Shown: positions 1 through 8,934 of the stretch, one piece after another | Layout of the letters: each line of letters begins with the position of its first letter | Numbering within the stretch: the first letter of the stretch is position 1 | Origin: Caldilineaceae bacterium SB0661_bin_34 | GTDB lineage: Bacteria > Chloroflexota > Anaerolineae > Caldilineales > Caldilineaceae | Length of the DNA stretch: 53,098 bases | NCBI GenBank assembly: GCA_009841145.1 | Contig: VXMJ01000031.1 | Span: 1-53,098 of the forward strand | Reading direction: 5' to 3' | Position numbers and translations under genes: made by a program | The notes under the pieces: generated by a model | What the model was told of the DNA's origin: nothing | Databases searched by the model: none | The model's input: only the letters and a program-made list of their open reading frames with translations

Positions 1-55
1 GATAGTCTCACGACCCACGACCTCATTCATGTCCTATGTCCACACGCCCTAGTCA

Positions 56-2023
56 CTATTGGCCTGGACAGGAGGCGGCGACCCGGTGCACGGAGTCCCC
101 ATCCAGCACTTCGTGGGTAAGGTTTGCCAACACGGTCCGGTCGGCGGCGGACACCACAACCCCGCCGGCAAGGCCGAAGGCGCCGGCCGCCACGGAAACT
201 CCATCCGCATCGGCATCGCAGGCCGCGACCGTGTAGGCAAACTTCAGTTTGTCCGTTCCCGATCCCTCGGTGTAGACAAGTTGGCGTTCTGCGCCGCCCA
301 CAGTTAGCGTGACCGCTGGCCGGCGTGAGACAAACACCGGCTGATCGAAGTCAACTTCCAGGGAAATCACCTCGGCATCCGCGTACCCCTGAGGGTCCGC
401 AGGTTCCGAAGCAAACCGCAAGGACGCGATGGCGGGCACGGAGTCACCTTCCCCGCCCGGTCCGGCAACGGCCAGCGAAAACTCCCCGGACACCGCATAG
501 CCATGGCTGTTGCGCACGGTATAGACGTACTCCGCCTCGGGCTCCGCCCCGGCAGGTGTTCCCGCAAGCGATCCGTTGGCCGGATTAAAGATCAGCCCGG
601 ACGGCAATACGACGCTTGCGCAGGTTCCATCCGCAACATCCGTTTTAAGGCACAGTGCATAGGTATAGGGTCCGCAGTCTCCGGACATCCGCGGCATCGA
701 CAAGGCATCGTCGGTCACAGGGGTGCCCGCCCTCAACACCAGATCTTCCACCGAGGACAACAACACCGGCGGCGATTGCACGGTAAAGGACACCTGTTGT
801 GCATTGTCCGCTCGACCCGTCTCAAGGTAACCACCCGACCCCAGAGCCTCCACCTGGGGCAGGACCTTGGCGTAATACGTTTGGTCCACTACCAGGCCGG
901 GAAAGCCGATATGCGGCTGGGTCACCTCAAACACGCCCGGGCGACCCCGGCGCTTGGGGAAGGACTCCGCATCCTGGGTCAGCAGCACGACCCAGGACAC
1001 CGACCGCCCGAGAGCCGACGGCGCGTCCCAGGTCAGTGAGGGGGATGCCCGACACGCGCCGTCGGCAACTTCCACGCCGGTAACCCGCGGTACCAAAGTG
1101 ACATGCAGCGTTGCGGTCCCGAACGCCCCCGGGCGCCTTCCATATTGGTAGGCCGCGTACACGTGACTGCCGGTGCTGTTCACGTCCCCGGCCTCGAACC
1201 GGAAGGGAGCATGGTAGTCGTCGTTGCCACCGCATTCCCCGAGGGCATTGCAGACGATTCCGTCGTCGACCCCATGACGGGTTCCGTTCACCACACCCAC
1301 GGTGGTGGTATCGAGCCGCGGATGCGCACTGTCTCCGCCCAGAAAGACCACCACATGCTCCGCGCCAGCCGAAGACTGCCAGTGCAACTCAAGGCCGGGC
1401 GGGTCCGGCCTGCCTTGCACGGAAATTAGACAGTTGTCCGAGGTGACGATGTCGAACGTACCGGATAGGGACACCAATCCCGCGTCCAGAACACACCTGC
1501 GATCAACCATGTGGGCTGCATCCGGTGCCAGCGCGGGATGGGCAAGCAAGGCCGCCTCCCCGGCCTGATTTTGGATGGTGCCGCCGTTGAGAGCTATCGA
1601 ACCGGCTTCCACAGCGACGCCGACCGTTGTGAACTCTCCCTGAGCAATGGTGTACCCGAACACAAGGCGTGCACTGCCCGAACCCGACTGATAATTCGCC
1701 CGCCCCACGGTTTCGCCCAACTGTAGGTTGATGCTCGGCAAGCCTGTGACATACACCGCTTGGTCGAACGCAACCGTGATCAGGATGGTATCGCCTTGCT
1801 CTCCGTACGTCCGGTCCGGTCCGGGTTCGGACGTGAAGGCAACCGAGCCCACCACAGGGGCCGCAGCCCAGGCAGCCGCAGGAAACAGTGTGGCCAAGAC
1901 CATCACGGCCAACACCATTGCGCTCCATTTGAGACCTGTGGGCAAGATCTCGACTTCAACGAACCAGGAGCGCACCAAGCGCGCTGAACAGGTGGAAACT
2001 GGAGACGCGGGGGAATGAGCCAA
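56..2023 (-). CDS. Exported protein with repeated beta-sandwich (Ig-like) domains
   Basis: Unrecognised 655-residue protein, probably secreted or surface-located. A hydrophobic stretch at about residues 36-53 ending in AAAWA looks like a signal peptide. Two related domains, at about residues 55-180 and 530-640, share the pattern V-x-F-x-SEP...FDQ(A/P)V(Y/F)V...L-x-(L/V)G...Y-x-x-GSG...L-x-F-x-Y-T, an adhesin-like beta-sandwich. Between them a segment near residues 420-520 (GLIFNPANGSLAGTPAG) resembles the putative-Ig (He_PIG) fold. No catalytic motif is visible. The longest reading starts at TTG 2023 behind GGAGGG. An ATG at 1918, 4 nt after GGAG, is an alternative but would leave a signal peptide without an N-terminal positive charge. 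An adhesive or structural surface role is inference only. Confidence 0.75.
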   Translation of the reverse strand: MAHSPASPVSTCSARLVRSWFVEVEILPTGLKWSAMVLAVMVLATLFPAAAWAAAPVVGSVAFTSEPGPDRTYGEQGDTILITVAFDQAVYVTGLPSINLQLGETVGRANYQSGSGSARLVFGYTIAQGEFTTVGVAVEAGSIALNGGTIQNQAGEAALLAHPALAPDAAHMVDRRCVLDAGLVSLSGTFDIVTSDNCLISVQGRPDPPGLELHWQSSAGAEHVVVFLGGDSAHPRLDTTTVGVVNGTRHGVDDGIVCNALGECGGNDDYHAPFRFEAGDVNSTGSHVYAAYQYGRRPGAFGTATLHVTLVPRVTGVEVADGACRASPSLTWDAPSALGRSVSWVVLLTQDAESFPKRRGRPGVFEVTQPHIGFPGLVVDQTYYAKVLPQVEALGSGGYLETGRADNAQQVSFTVQSPPVLLSSVEDLVLRAGTPVTDDALSMPRMSGDCGPYTYALCLKTDVADGTCASVVLPSGLIFNPANGSLAGTPAGAEPEAEYVYTVRNSHGYAVSGEFSLAVAGPGGEGDSVPAIASLRFASEPADPQGYADAEVISLEVDFDQPVFVSRRPAVTLTVGGAERQLVYTEGSGTDKLKFAYTVAACDADADGVSVAAGAFGLAGGVVVSAADRTVLANLTHEVLDGDSVHRVAASCPGQ

Positions 2024-2196
2024 GGCGAAGAACCCTCCGGAAGGAGTGCTGGATGCGGCGTGTGTTTGGCGTACCGGGTATTGTAGAGGTTAAGCCCGGA
2101 ACCCGAATGCCACCGTAGCCAACCGACTCTCACCCAACCACCGGAACCCATGAGCAAGCCTGCTGTCCATGGGCCGGTTCTGCCTGGCAATGGAAC

Positions 2197-3027
2197 ATGT
2201 CCCGCGGCGCGGCGCATCCGTTGCCTATACTGCTACACGTTATCGGGCTGGCGGACAGGTTCGCAGCCCCTCGACAGTTCATACCTCGCGGCCACGTGTT
2301 CAGATTGTTGAAGTGGGGATTCCAACTCCTCATTCTGTTCATCGTCGTGTCCTTTGCCGGACGCGGCTATGCGGCCCTGGCGGCCCGCAGCCAAGGGTTG
2401 CTCCCTCCCGATCCCGTTGCCTCGATGTTCCCCGAACCGCAGGCGGACCAGTTGCGCTTGCGCGGTGTCAACCGCGACACCATCCAACCCGGCAAAAACC
2501 TGCCCGGCACCGACCTGGTCCTAGTGGAAATCCGGGAATCCGATGCCGTGTTCACCAGACCCGGAGGCGAAACTGCCGTCCGCCGATTCGGAGACTCCGT
2601 GAAGTTCGATGGGCCGTGGGCCAACGTCTCCGGCACGGACTACACCGTGTCCGGCCGGATCATCCGCGTCAATCCCGGCGACGTACACGTGGTGTCGGTG
2701 TACTCGATCACCATCTCCGACACGGCACCTGCAAGTGCCCCCCTTGCCATGACGCCCGGCACGCCGTACACACTGGTGTTGCGGGCCCGCACGGATGCGC
2801 CAATCCGGGGCACCACCCTCCACTACCGCGGCCGCACCGATAGCGGCGATGCCAGGATCGACGGACTGGATGGCGACAGTTGGGGCCAGTTCTCTGCCAT
2901 GGACAGCATTCGATGGTCGGGTCTCCTTAGGGAAGACCTGGCGGTCAGTTACAATATGCGCATCCTGTTCTATACCGATACAGATATTTACTTGGGGGGC
3001 ACTGTCCAACTAACCCACCTTCCCTAG
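2197..3027 (+). CDS. Membrane-anchored protein of unknown function
   Basis: 276 residues in the longest reading. One hydrophobic helix at about residues 40-56 (KWGFQLLILFIVVSFAG) acts as an anchor or uncleaved signal. The rest (60-276) looks like an extracytoplasmic beta-rich domain without cysteines or recognisable catalytic motifs. The start is uncertain: GTG 2296, just before the hydrophobic segment, would give a more usual N-terminus, and neither start has a strong Shine-Dalgarno. It diverges from the surface protein to its left and lies 43 bp before another membrane-anchored unknown, so the pair may be co-transcribed. I do not recognise the family. Confidence 0.65.
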   Translation: MSRGAAHPLPILLHVIGLADRFAAPRQFIPRGHVFRLLKWGFQLLILFIVVSFAGRGYAALAARSQGLLPPDPVASMFPEPQADQLRLRGVNRDTIQPGKNLPGTDLVLVEIRESDAVFTRPGGETAVRRFGDSVKFDGPWANVSGTDYTVSGRIIRVNPGDVHVVSVYSITISDTAPASAPLAMTPGTPYTLVLRARTDAPIRGTTLHYRGRTDSGDARIDGLDGDSWGQFSAMDSIRWSGLLREDLAVSYNMRILFYTDTDIYLGGTVQLTHLP

Positions 3028-3070
3028 ACATACGCACAACCTGCTCTCTCCTTCGAACGAGGCTGCTCCC

Positions 3071-4123
3071 ATGACCACCATCAACACTGCCCTCGACGCA
3101 AACGTCAAAGCACGAGAACTGACAGGAACTGCCGCCGTGCCCGTAGCCGCGCACCCCCTGCCGGCGGTCATTTCCTCCGACTACTACAACCTGACCGAGG
3201 CCGACGGATGGCCTGTGGCTGGCCTCCTGGTATTGCTGGATCGCCAGCACACACCGGTTAGGGCCGAGGTCCACCTGTACGACAACACCATGGGCCGGCG
3301 TCAGGATGCCGCCCTCCAGATCGCCTATCGCGTTCTGGAGGAGCAATACCGGGCACCCTCGGAAGAATCCGCGCGTCTCCCGGTGCGCATCATGCGCACG
3401 CGCCAGCAGTTGGACACGGTGGGCGTGCGGCTGGATATCGGCGAACCGATTCAGGATGCGCGTCTTGGCGTGACCGGGATTGGGGGATGGAACAACGCGA
3501 GGACGCTGCTGGCCTTGTTGCTGGCGCTGCTGCTCATTGGCGGGGTGGTCGGGGCTTTCTCCTTGAGGCAACGCGCCCCGATTTCGTCCGCACCGGCCGG
3601 AGCGGACACCGCCGCTCCCGCACAATCCGATGTCATATCCGACCTGCTCCCGGCTGGAGCACCGCCCGCACCCGTTAACGAAACCTCCATGGCCACCGGC
3701 ACTGTTGGTGCGTCACCGGCGCCCGGTGTTGCGGCCACAAGCCAGGAAGCCGCCGAATCCGTGCCACCGACAGCCGGCTCGGCCCCGATCGCGGAACAGC
3801 CATCACTGGAAGATTATGTCAATCCCTACCCGCCTCAGACCAATGATCTACAACCCAGCACCGTAGCCCACCCGTTCTCATTGCTGGACCGGGCCGAGGT
3901 TGTGGTTGGACACCTTGCATTCCAGACGGAACCCAATCCCGACACGGCATTTTCGTTCGCCTGGAAGGAAGCGGGAACGCAAGTCACCATCGTGGGCGGT
4001 CCCGTGTGGCTGGCAGGCGACTCCGAAACCATCGAATGGTGGTTTGTGGCCACGGACGACGGGGCCGAGGGTTGGATGGCCGCCAACGGCAGTACGCAAC
4101 GGTATCTCAACCCGGTTGAATGA
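3071..4123 (+). CDS. Single-pass membrane protein with C-terminal SH3-like domain
   Basis: 350 residues. Residues 1-140 form a soluble domain with no family I can name. A transmembrane helix spans about 144-163 (LLALLLALLLIGGVVGAF). A low-complexity Ala/Pro/Ser/Thr linker covers about 165-250. The C-terminal 80 residues (VVVGHLAFQTEP...GTQVTIVGG...WWFVATDDGAEGWMAANG) have the pattern of a bacterial SH3b domain, often cell-wall or ligand binding. The ATG follows GAGG at a short spacing. The N-terminal domain would be cytoplasmic and the SH3-like domain outside, suggesting a sensor or wall-binding anchor; that is inference. Confidence 0.7.
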   Translation: MTTINTALDANVKARELTGTAAVPVAAHPLPAVISSDYYNLTEADGWPVAGLLVLLDRQHTPVRAEVHLYDNTMGRRQDAALQIAYRVLEEQYRAPSEESARLPVRIMRTRQQLDTVGVRLDIGEPIQDARLGVTGIGGWNNARTLLALLLALLLIGGVVGAFSLRQRAPISSAPAGADTAAPAQSDVISDLLPAGAPPAPVNETSMATGTVGASPAPGVAATSQEAAESVPPTAGSAPIAEQPSLEDYVNPYPPQTNDLQPSTVAHPFSLLDRAEVVVGHLAFQTEPNPDTAFSFAWKEAGTQVTIVGGPVWLAGDSETIEWWFVATDDGAEGWMAANGSTQRYLNPVE

Positions 4124-4157
4124 GTCGTGCGGCGGGACGGTGGGCCCAAGGCGAATA

Positions 4158-4261
4158 CATCCTGCGGCACTGTTTCAATCTTGTTGATATTGGTGGCGGT
4201 CGCACAAACGGCGAGGATTCCTACAATGGTGTTTGTCACCATCACCAAGGAGGCCCCTCGC
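4158..4261. repeat. Mobile-element end sequence, copy 1
   Basis: Positions 4158-4188 match 12197-12227 at 27 of 31 bases and share the core GCGGCACTGTTTCA. The match ends shortly before a small hairpin (ATGGTG/CACCAT, about 4226-4242) and the ribosome-binding site of the transposase fragment. I read it as the left end of a decayed insertion sequence. Confidence 0.5.
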
Positions 4262-4490
4262 CGTGGACTTCATCCCAACCCCTGCCGACCCCGAAGGCCA
4301 ACGGGCACTGCCTGACCATCCGGGTGCCTGCCCCCATTGCGGGGCTTGTGCTTGGCGGCGCAACGGCACCTATGCCCGCGACCTAGTCGTCCTGGGCCGC
4401 CTGCCAGTGCAACGCTGGCAGTGCAAGGCCTGTTTGGGCAATGCCTCGCCCCTGCCGCCGGGTGTGACCGCCCACCCACGGGCACTTCTG
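4262..4490 (+). pseudogene. Transposase N-terminal fragment with zinc ribbon
   Basis: A GTG start at 4262 sits 8 nt after a strong AAGGAGG. The first ~75 residues contain CPHCG...WRRNGTYARDL, then QRWQCKAC, a CxxC/CxxC zinc ribbon with the N-terminal layout of several IS transposases. The coherent sequence ends where the frame runs into the 3' end of the convergent ABC ATPase gene at 4491, so the catalytic domain is missing. Together with the shared end repeat just upstream, this is probably the 5' remnant of an insertion sequence truncated at the transporter operon. The IS family cannot be fixed from this stub. Confidence 0.55.
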
Positions 4491-5603
4491 CTATTCCGAC
4501 ACTTCGTCGACCAGCCACACGACACCCTTCGGGTCCAAAGTCCAAGGTCGCGCGTCCCTGTCACGGGCAGAGGACTCCAGAGCCGTCAACAAATCACTGT
4601 CGATACCCGTCCGCGCCAGGTCGAGCCGGATGGTTGCACCTTCCAAGTCCGGCTGGGTAAGCCTCAATTCAACTTCGACCTCGTTAACCTTGGGCCGTAT
4701 CGAAGTCACTGTTCCACTGCACGGCAACCCCTGACGGGTCTCGCCGTGGCCGGACCGCAACACGGTCCGGGGCCGAATAAGCAGATGCGTGGCGTTGGTC
4801 AAGCCTCCATCCCCCCCTGTGCCTGCCGCGGAAGTTGCCCACTCCCTGAGCCGCTGTCCCTCGGGTGTGTCCAGTGCAAAGATATTGCCCATTCCCAGGT
4901 AACGAGCACATGCCACCGTGGCCGGATTCGCGACGAGAGCGGATGGAGAGTCAATCCGATTCACGCGCCCCCCGTGGACGAAGGCAACGCGGTCGCCCAT
5001 GAAGTAGGCTTCCTCTAGGTCATGCGTCACGTGGACGGCCGTGATGGACTGCGTTTCAAGGACACTCCGCAACTGGGTCACCAGGTCCCCGCGCAAACGC
5101 TGATCCACGGACGACAGCGGCTCATCCAACAGCAGGAGATCGGGAGCCGGTGCCAGGCTGCGCGCCAGGGCAACCCGCTGGCTTTCCCCGCCGCTCAATC
5201 CACGAACCAGCCGTTCCTCGTACCCGGCCAGATCCACCAGTTCCAACATCTCGCGTACTCGACGGCCCCGCTGGCGGGACGGCCACTTCAACATGCGCAG
5301 ACCGTACTCCACATTGCGCCCTACGGACAGGTGTGGAAACAGCACGTGGTTCTGAAAGACATACCCGATGCGGCGAGCATGAACCGGAATACCATCCTGA
5401 TCCCTGCCTCCCAGTAGCACCCGGCCGGCATCGGCCGGCATCAAACCCGCCAGGATTTGCAGGACCGTGGTCTTGCCACAGCCGCTGGCGCCCAATAGAC
5501 ACAGTATCTCGCCGCGCTCCTGCACAAAACCCAGGCCCTGCAGCACGGATTCTGTGTCGCCAAACGACTTCCAAAGATTGGTCACCTCCAGGTAGGCCAC
5601 CAT
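4491..5603 (-). CDS. Thiamine-type ABC transporter, ATP-binding protein
   Basis: 370 residues. Powers uptake by the adjacent permease; thiamine or a precursor is inferred from the TPP riboswitch at the head of the operon. Visible motifs: Walker A GASGCGKTT (38-46), Q-loop Q84, signature LSGGE (136-140), Walker B LLLLDE (156-161) and switch His194 in VTHDLEEA. A C-terminal TOBE-like extension (about 240-370) marks the spermidine/iron/thiamine importer class. The ATG at 5603 overlaps the permease stop (TGATG), so the two genes are translationally coupled. An open frame continues upstream of this ATG but is antisense shadow within the permease gene. The 3' end abuts a transposase remnant. Confidence 0.93.
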   Translation of the reverse strand: MVAYLEVTNLWKSFGDTESVLQGLGFVQERGEILCLLGASGCGKTTVLQILAGLMPADAGRVLLGGRDQDGIPVHARRIGYVFQNHVLFPHLSVGRNVEYGLRMLKWPSRQRGRRVREMLELVDLAGYEERLVRGLSGGESQRVALARSLAPAPDLLLLDEPLSSVDQRLRGDLVTQLRSVLETQSITAVHVTHDLEEAYFMGDRVAFVHGGRVNRIDSPSALVANPATVACARYLGMGNIFALDTPEGQRLREWATSAAGTGGDGGLTNATHLLIRPRTVLRSGHGETRQGLPCSGTVTSIRPKVNEVEVELRLTQPDLEGATIRLDLARTGIDSDLLTALESSARDRDARPWTLDPKGVVWLVDEVSE

Positions 5604-7255
5604 CAGAACTCCCGGATGGCCACCGGCAATCGATCGAGAGCAAATATGGATGCACTGGTTACGGCCATGAGAACGACACTCATCGCCTGGGCCTGGCCCA
5701 GATTGGCCAAGCCCGGACGGCTCAACAAGCCGAAAATCATCAACGGCATGGTCGGATGTTCCGGCCTGGCAATCAACAGGGAGGCCCCAAACTCCCCCAT
5801 CGATACGGCGAAGGCAAACACTGCCGCAACCGCGCAAGCCGGCAGGAGCAGGGGTAGTTCCACCCGCCACCATGTCTGCCTGGGAGTGGCTCCCAGCACA
5901 GCACTGGCTTGCCGTAGACCCGGCTGAAGTCGACGGAGAGCCGGCAGGATCACGCGCAACACGAACGGAGATGCAATCAGGGCATGGGCTGCCGGAACCA
6001 ACAGGGGCGATGTACGCAAGGGTCCCATGGAGATGATGTAACCCAGGCCCAGGGTCACGGCCGACGTGCCCAGCGGCAACAGGAACACGGGATCCAGCCA
6101 TCGGCCGGCCCGGCCCGGCATCAGGAACAGGGTGTAGGCCATGCCGATTCCCAGCACCAGGCTGATAACCATGGTCGCCAAGGCGTTGCGGACGGAGTTG
6201 CCAACCGCCTCCACGGGTGACGCGAGAAAAGCGCTGTCGGCGCGTCCCTGCAACAGACCGGCATAGTTCACCAGGCTCCATTCGGAGGTTCCGACCGAGA
6301 AGCTCTGGCCGGTAAGGGCGACCAACGGGGACACCAGGATCAAGGCTGCCGCCGTACCCAGGCCGTCTCCAATCCAGTGGCCCCGGGTACGGGGTTCGTC
6401 GTCGGCAAACTGCTCCGTCGCCTCGACCTGCTGGGGCACCGCGTGCCGCCGCTGCAGCCGCGTGTACAACGACATGGCCGTGAACGTAACTGCCAGCTGA
6501 ATCAAGGCCAGTACAGCCGCAGCCGGCAAGTTGAAGTAACTGACGGCTTGTCTGTATATCGCGACTTCAAGCGTGCTGAAGCGCAGACCGCCCAGGATGA
6601 GGACCACGCCGAAGCTGCTGAAACAGAAGAGAAACACCAGCAGGGCCGACGAAACCACTGCGGGCAGGACCAATGGGGCCTCCACCGTGACCAGCGTGCG
6701 CCAGGCCGTGGCGCCAAGAGTGCCGGCCGCATCGGCCAGTCGGCGGTCCTGCTGACTCCAGAAACCGGAGACAACCCGGACAACAACACTCGTGTTGTAG
6801 AACATGTGGGCCAGGATGATGATGCCGAAGGTGTGCATCAACTGGATGGGAGGCGCCGACAGGTCGAACCAGCCCATCAGCCAACGATTCAGCAATCCGG
6901 AAGGCCCCGCCAGTGCCACAAAGGCACTGGCCGTGACCACCACCGGCATCACAAAGGGAACCGTCAGCAGGAGCCGGGCCACAGACCGCAGGCGCGAACC
7001 GTGATCACGCAACCACCAGGCAAGCGGCAAACCTGCCACCAGCGACGCGGCGGTCGATACGAGTGCCTGCCAGGTGGTGAAGCCGAGCACTGTTGCCAGG
7101 CTCCGCCAATCCGGCAGGACCGCCTGGCCCCCGCCAACCAGCCTGTCCGGCCCCAGGGCCGTGACCAGAATGCGGACCAACGGCAGAAAATAGAAGGCTC
7201 CCAAAAAGATGAACGGCGGCAGGGCCCACACGAGGACCCGAAGCCGCCCGTTCAT
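5603..7255 (-). CDS. thiP: Thiamine-type ABC transporter permease (two fused domains)
   Basis: 550 residues with about 12 hydrophobic helices in two homologous halves, the duplicated arrangement of ThiP/FbpB-type permeases. The EAA-loop-like segments contacting the ATPase are near TLGATAWRTLVTVEAPL in the first half and VLGATPRQTWWRVELPL in the second. The substrate is inferred from the riboswitch and operon, because FbpB-type iron permeases look alike. I chose ATG 7255 (MNGRLRV); a TTG at 7285 would add ten residues but lies only 6 nt after the binding-protein stop. The gene lies between the substrate-binding lipoprotein and the ATPase. Confidence 0.88.
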   Translation of the reverse strand: MNGRLRVLVWALPPFIFLGAFYFLPLVRILVTALGPDRLVGGGQAVLPDWRSLATVLGFTTWQALVSTAASLVAGLPLAWWLRDHGSRLRSVARLLLTVPFVMPVVVTASAFVALAGPSGLLNRWLMGWFDLSAPPIQLMHTFGIIILAHMFYNTSVVVRVVSGFWSQQDRRLADAAGTLGATAWRTLVTVEAPLVLPAVVSSALLVFLFCFSSFGVVLILGGLRFSTLEVAIYRQAVSYFNLPAAAVLALIQLAVTFTAMSLYTRLQRRHAVPQQVEATEQFADDEPRTRGHWIGDGLGTAAALILVSPLVALTGQSFSVGTSEWSLVNYAGLLQGRADSAFLASPVEAVGNSVRNALATMVISLVLGIGMAYTLFLMPGRAGRWLDPVFLLPLGTSAVTLGLGYIISMGPLRTSPLLVPAAHALIASPFVLRVILPALRRLQPGLRQASAVLGATPRQTWWRVELPLLLPACAVAAVFAFAVSMGEFGASLLIARPEHPTMPLMIFGLLSRPGLANLGQAQAMSVVLMAVTSASIFALDRLPVAIREF

Positions 7256-7291
7256 CGAACTTCGCTGTGTGATTGGCCCAGTCAATTTATG

Positions 7292-8386
7292 TCAATTCAA
7301 CATCACGGAGGTCCATTCCTCGATCCATCGGCGGCGGTGGGCGTCGATGTCTTCCGGAGCCATGGGAGCCGGATCGGCCGGCACTTCGGCAAACTGCTCA
7401 AACAGATCGGGCAAACCGGCAGCCTGATTGACGGGGTAGACAAACATGTTCAGGGGAATGTCCTCCTGAAATCGCACATCCAGCATGAAATCCACAAATG
7501 CCTTGGCCAAGTCAGGATGCCTGGTGCCTTGGAGGACTCCGACAAATTCAATCTGGCGGAACGTGGCCAACGGCAGGTTGAGGTTGACGCTTGCGGGTTC
7601 GGTGCGGCCGTCGGAGGCATACAACACGTCGGCCGGAGGACTGGTCGAGTAACTGACCACCAGGGGGCGGGACCCGGCCCCGCCCGAGCCCACGGTGAAG
7701 TGATCAAAGTAGGCTTCGCTCCAGCCCCCTGTGACCAAAACATCGTTCGCGAGCAGACCGGACCAGAAATCCAGCCATGCCGGTTCGCCGAAGTAGCTGA
7801 CCGTGGCCAGCAGAAACGCCAGGCCCGGAGAGGATGTGGCCGGGTTCTGCACCACCAGCAGGCCTGCGTATTCGGGCTTGGTCAGATCTTCGAGTCGTTC
7901 CGGCAGCGCAAGCCCGCGGTCGGCAAACCAAGCCTTGTCGGCATTCAGGTTGATATAGCCGAAGTCGATCGGCAGCAACCCGAATTCCGGATCCAGTTTC
8001 AGTTCGTCCGCGATGCCGTCCAGCAGGGACGACTCGTGCGGGATGAAGAGGTTGTTGGCCAAGGCCCGGCTCAGGAACGTGTTGTCCACGCCGAAGACCA
8101 CATCGGCCAACGGAGCATCCTTGCTCAGAATCAGCTTGTTGAGCGTCTCGCCGGCATCCCCAAGGGCCAGGTAGACAACATCCGCATTGTTGGCCGTCTC
8201 GAACTCGGTCAGCACATCCTCCGAAATGTTGAAGGAATCGTGACTGGCCAGCACCAACGAGACCGGCTCCGCGGGAGGCGGTATGATCAGCGAACCTCCG
8301 GCAGGACTACAGGCAACGACCGCAGCCATTGCGCACAACACCCCGAGCCAACGCAGGCCGGGGGTGAAAAGGTTGTAGGTGTTCAT
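7292..8386 (-). CDS. thiB: Thiamine-type ABC transporter substrate-binding lipoprotein
   Basis: 364 residues. The N-terminal signal ends in a lipobox (VVAC, Cys at about residue 26), so the mature protein should be lipid-anchored outside the membrane. The body has the extracellular solute-binding pattern of the ThiB/iron-binding family: LVLASHDSF near the mature N-terminus, [14 protein letters not shown], and conserved Trp/Tyr positions ([16 protein letters not shown]) in the expected ligand cleft. The ATG follows GAGGG at suitable spacing. It heads a three-gene operon directly behind a TPP riboswitch and terminator, which makes thiamine or TPP the likely ligand. An iron-binding role is the main alternative and less likely given the riboswitch. 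Confidence 0.9.
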   Translation of the reverse strand: MNTYNLFTPGLRWLGVLCAMAAVVACSPAGGSLIIPPPAEPVSLVLASHDSFNISEDVLTEFETANNADVVYLALGDAGETLNKLILSKDAPLADVVFGVDNTFLSRALANNLFIPHESSLLDGIADELKLDPEFGLLPIDFGYINLNADKAWFADRGLALPERLEDLTKPEYAGLLVVQNPATSSPGLAFLLATVSYFGEPAWLDFWSGLLANDVLVTGGWSEAYFDHFTVGSGGAGSRPLVVSYSTSPPADVLYASDGRTEPASVNLNLPLATFRQIEFVGVLQGTRHPDLAKAFVDFMLDVRFQEDIPLNMFVYPVNQAAGLPDLFEQFAEVPADPAPMAPEDIDAHRRRWIEEWTSVMLN

Positions 8387-8407
8387 GGTGGGAATCCCTC
8401 ATTGCAA

Positions 8408-8437
8408 ACAAAAAACCTGCTCCGGTCCGGGCAGGTT
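8408..8437 (-). terminator. Riboswitch-controlled intrinsic terminator
   Basis: Read on the minus strand, a 7-bp stem AACCTGC/GCAGGTT with a 10-nt loop is followed by a run of T. It sits between the TPP aptamer and the binding-protein start 22 nt further on, the position of a transcription attenuator in the 5' leader. Confidence 0.75.
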
Positions 8438-8451
8438 GGCGTTTGGCTGGA

Positions 8452-8549
8452 ATTCCCTCCCTACGCTGGCATTACCCAGATCAGGTTCAAAAGGGTTCCT
8501 CGGCTGCCAGCCGAAATCTCAGTCCGTCGCATCGGACTCCCCTGGTGCA
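8452..8549 (-). promoter_or_regulatory. TPP riboswitch (THI element)
   Basis: The minus strand carries the conserved thi-box landmarks in order: CCAGGGGAGTCC, GACTGAGA, CCCTTTTGAACCTGATCTG, GGTAATGCCAGCG and the closing GTAGGGAGGG. These are the P2/J2-4, P4/P5 and closing P1 parts of the TPP aptamer. When TPP binds, the downstream hairpin at 8408-8437 should stop transcription of the transporter operon. Confidence 0.93.
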
Positions 8550-8602
8550 GCCACATTGTATCACTGACCTGATTCGGACACCGACACCCCCAACGGAATG
8601 GC

Positions 8603-8923
8603 TCAATCCAAGGAGGGCATCGAGGCCTCGCAGGCCGGGCAACGCATCGGATCCGCCAATTCCTCTACACCATTCCGGCACAAGGCAAACGTCACCTGAA
8701 CGCGTTTGCGGAAAAAGCCCCGTTGGATTTCACCCTCCACGTGCAGGTGATGGCAGGTGGTGTCCCGCATCAGACCGGGTACCGGACATGTGCGGCACAG
8801 GCCTTCGTGCCACCCCGAACTGCCAAGCGGGCTGGCCTCCAGCATGCGGCAGCTGCTGGTCTCCTGGCCGCGGTTGAAGTCGGAGTGGTAGTAAGGACAG
8901 TTGATGCCGACCAAACCAGACAC
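8603..8923 (-). CDS. Small Cys-rich protein of unknown function
   Basis: About 106 residues from GTG 8923; an upstream start at 8971 is possible and would overlap the preceding gene. Nine cysteines fall in ordered groups: NCPYY, SCRML, GLCRTCPVP, TTCHHLHVE, LCRNG and a final CPAC. The spacing suggests metal binding, zinc or iron-sulfur. I recall similar short unnamed Cys-rich proteins in Chloroflexota but cannot name a family. The GTG lies 9 nt past the stop of the DUF35-type gene, so it is probably the last gene of the thiolase-DUF35 unit. Confidence 0.55.
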   Translation of the reverse strand: MSGLVGINCPYYHSDFNRGQETSSCRMLEASPLGSSGWHEGLCRTCPVPGLMRDTTCHHLHVEGEIQRGFFRKRVQVTFALCRNGVEELADPMRCPACEASMPSLD

Positions 8924-8934
8924 CGCGTCGCGGA

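Noticed and set aside
5604..6281. Upstream in-frame extension of the ABC ATPase
   Set aside because: It overlaps the permease in another frame and lacks family sequence. The ATG at 5603 overlapping the permease stop explains the gene.
6377..8572. 731-codon plus-strand open frame opposite the thiamine transporter genes
   Set aside because: The translation is Gln/Arg/His-rich low-complexity with no domain. The opposite strand encodes clear ThiB and ThiP proteins and the riboswitch.
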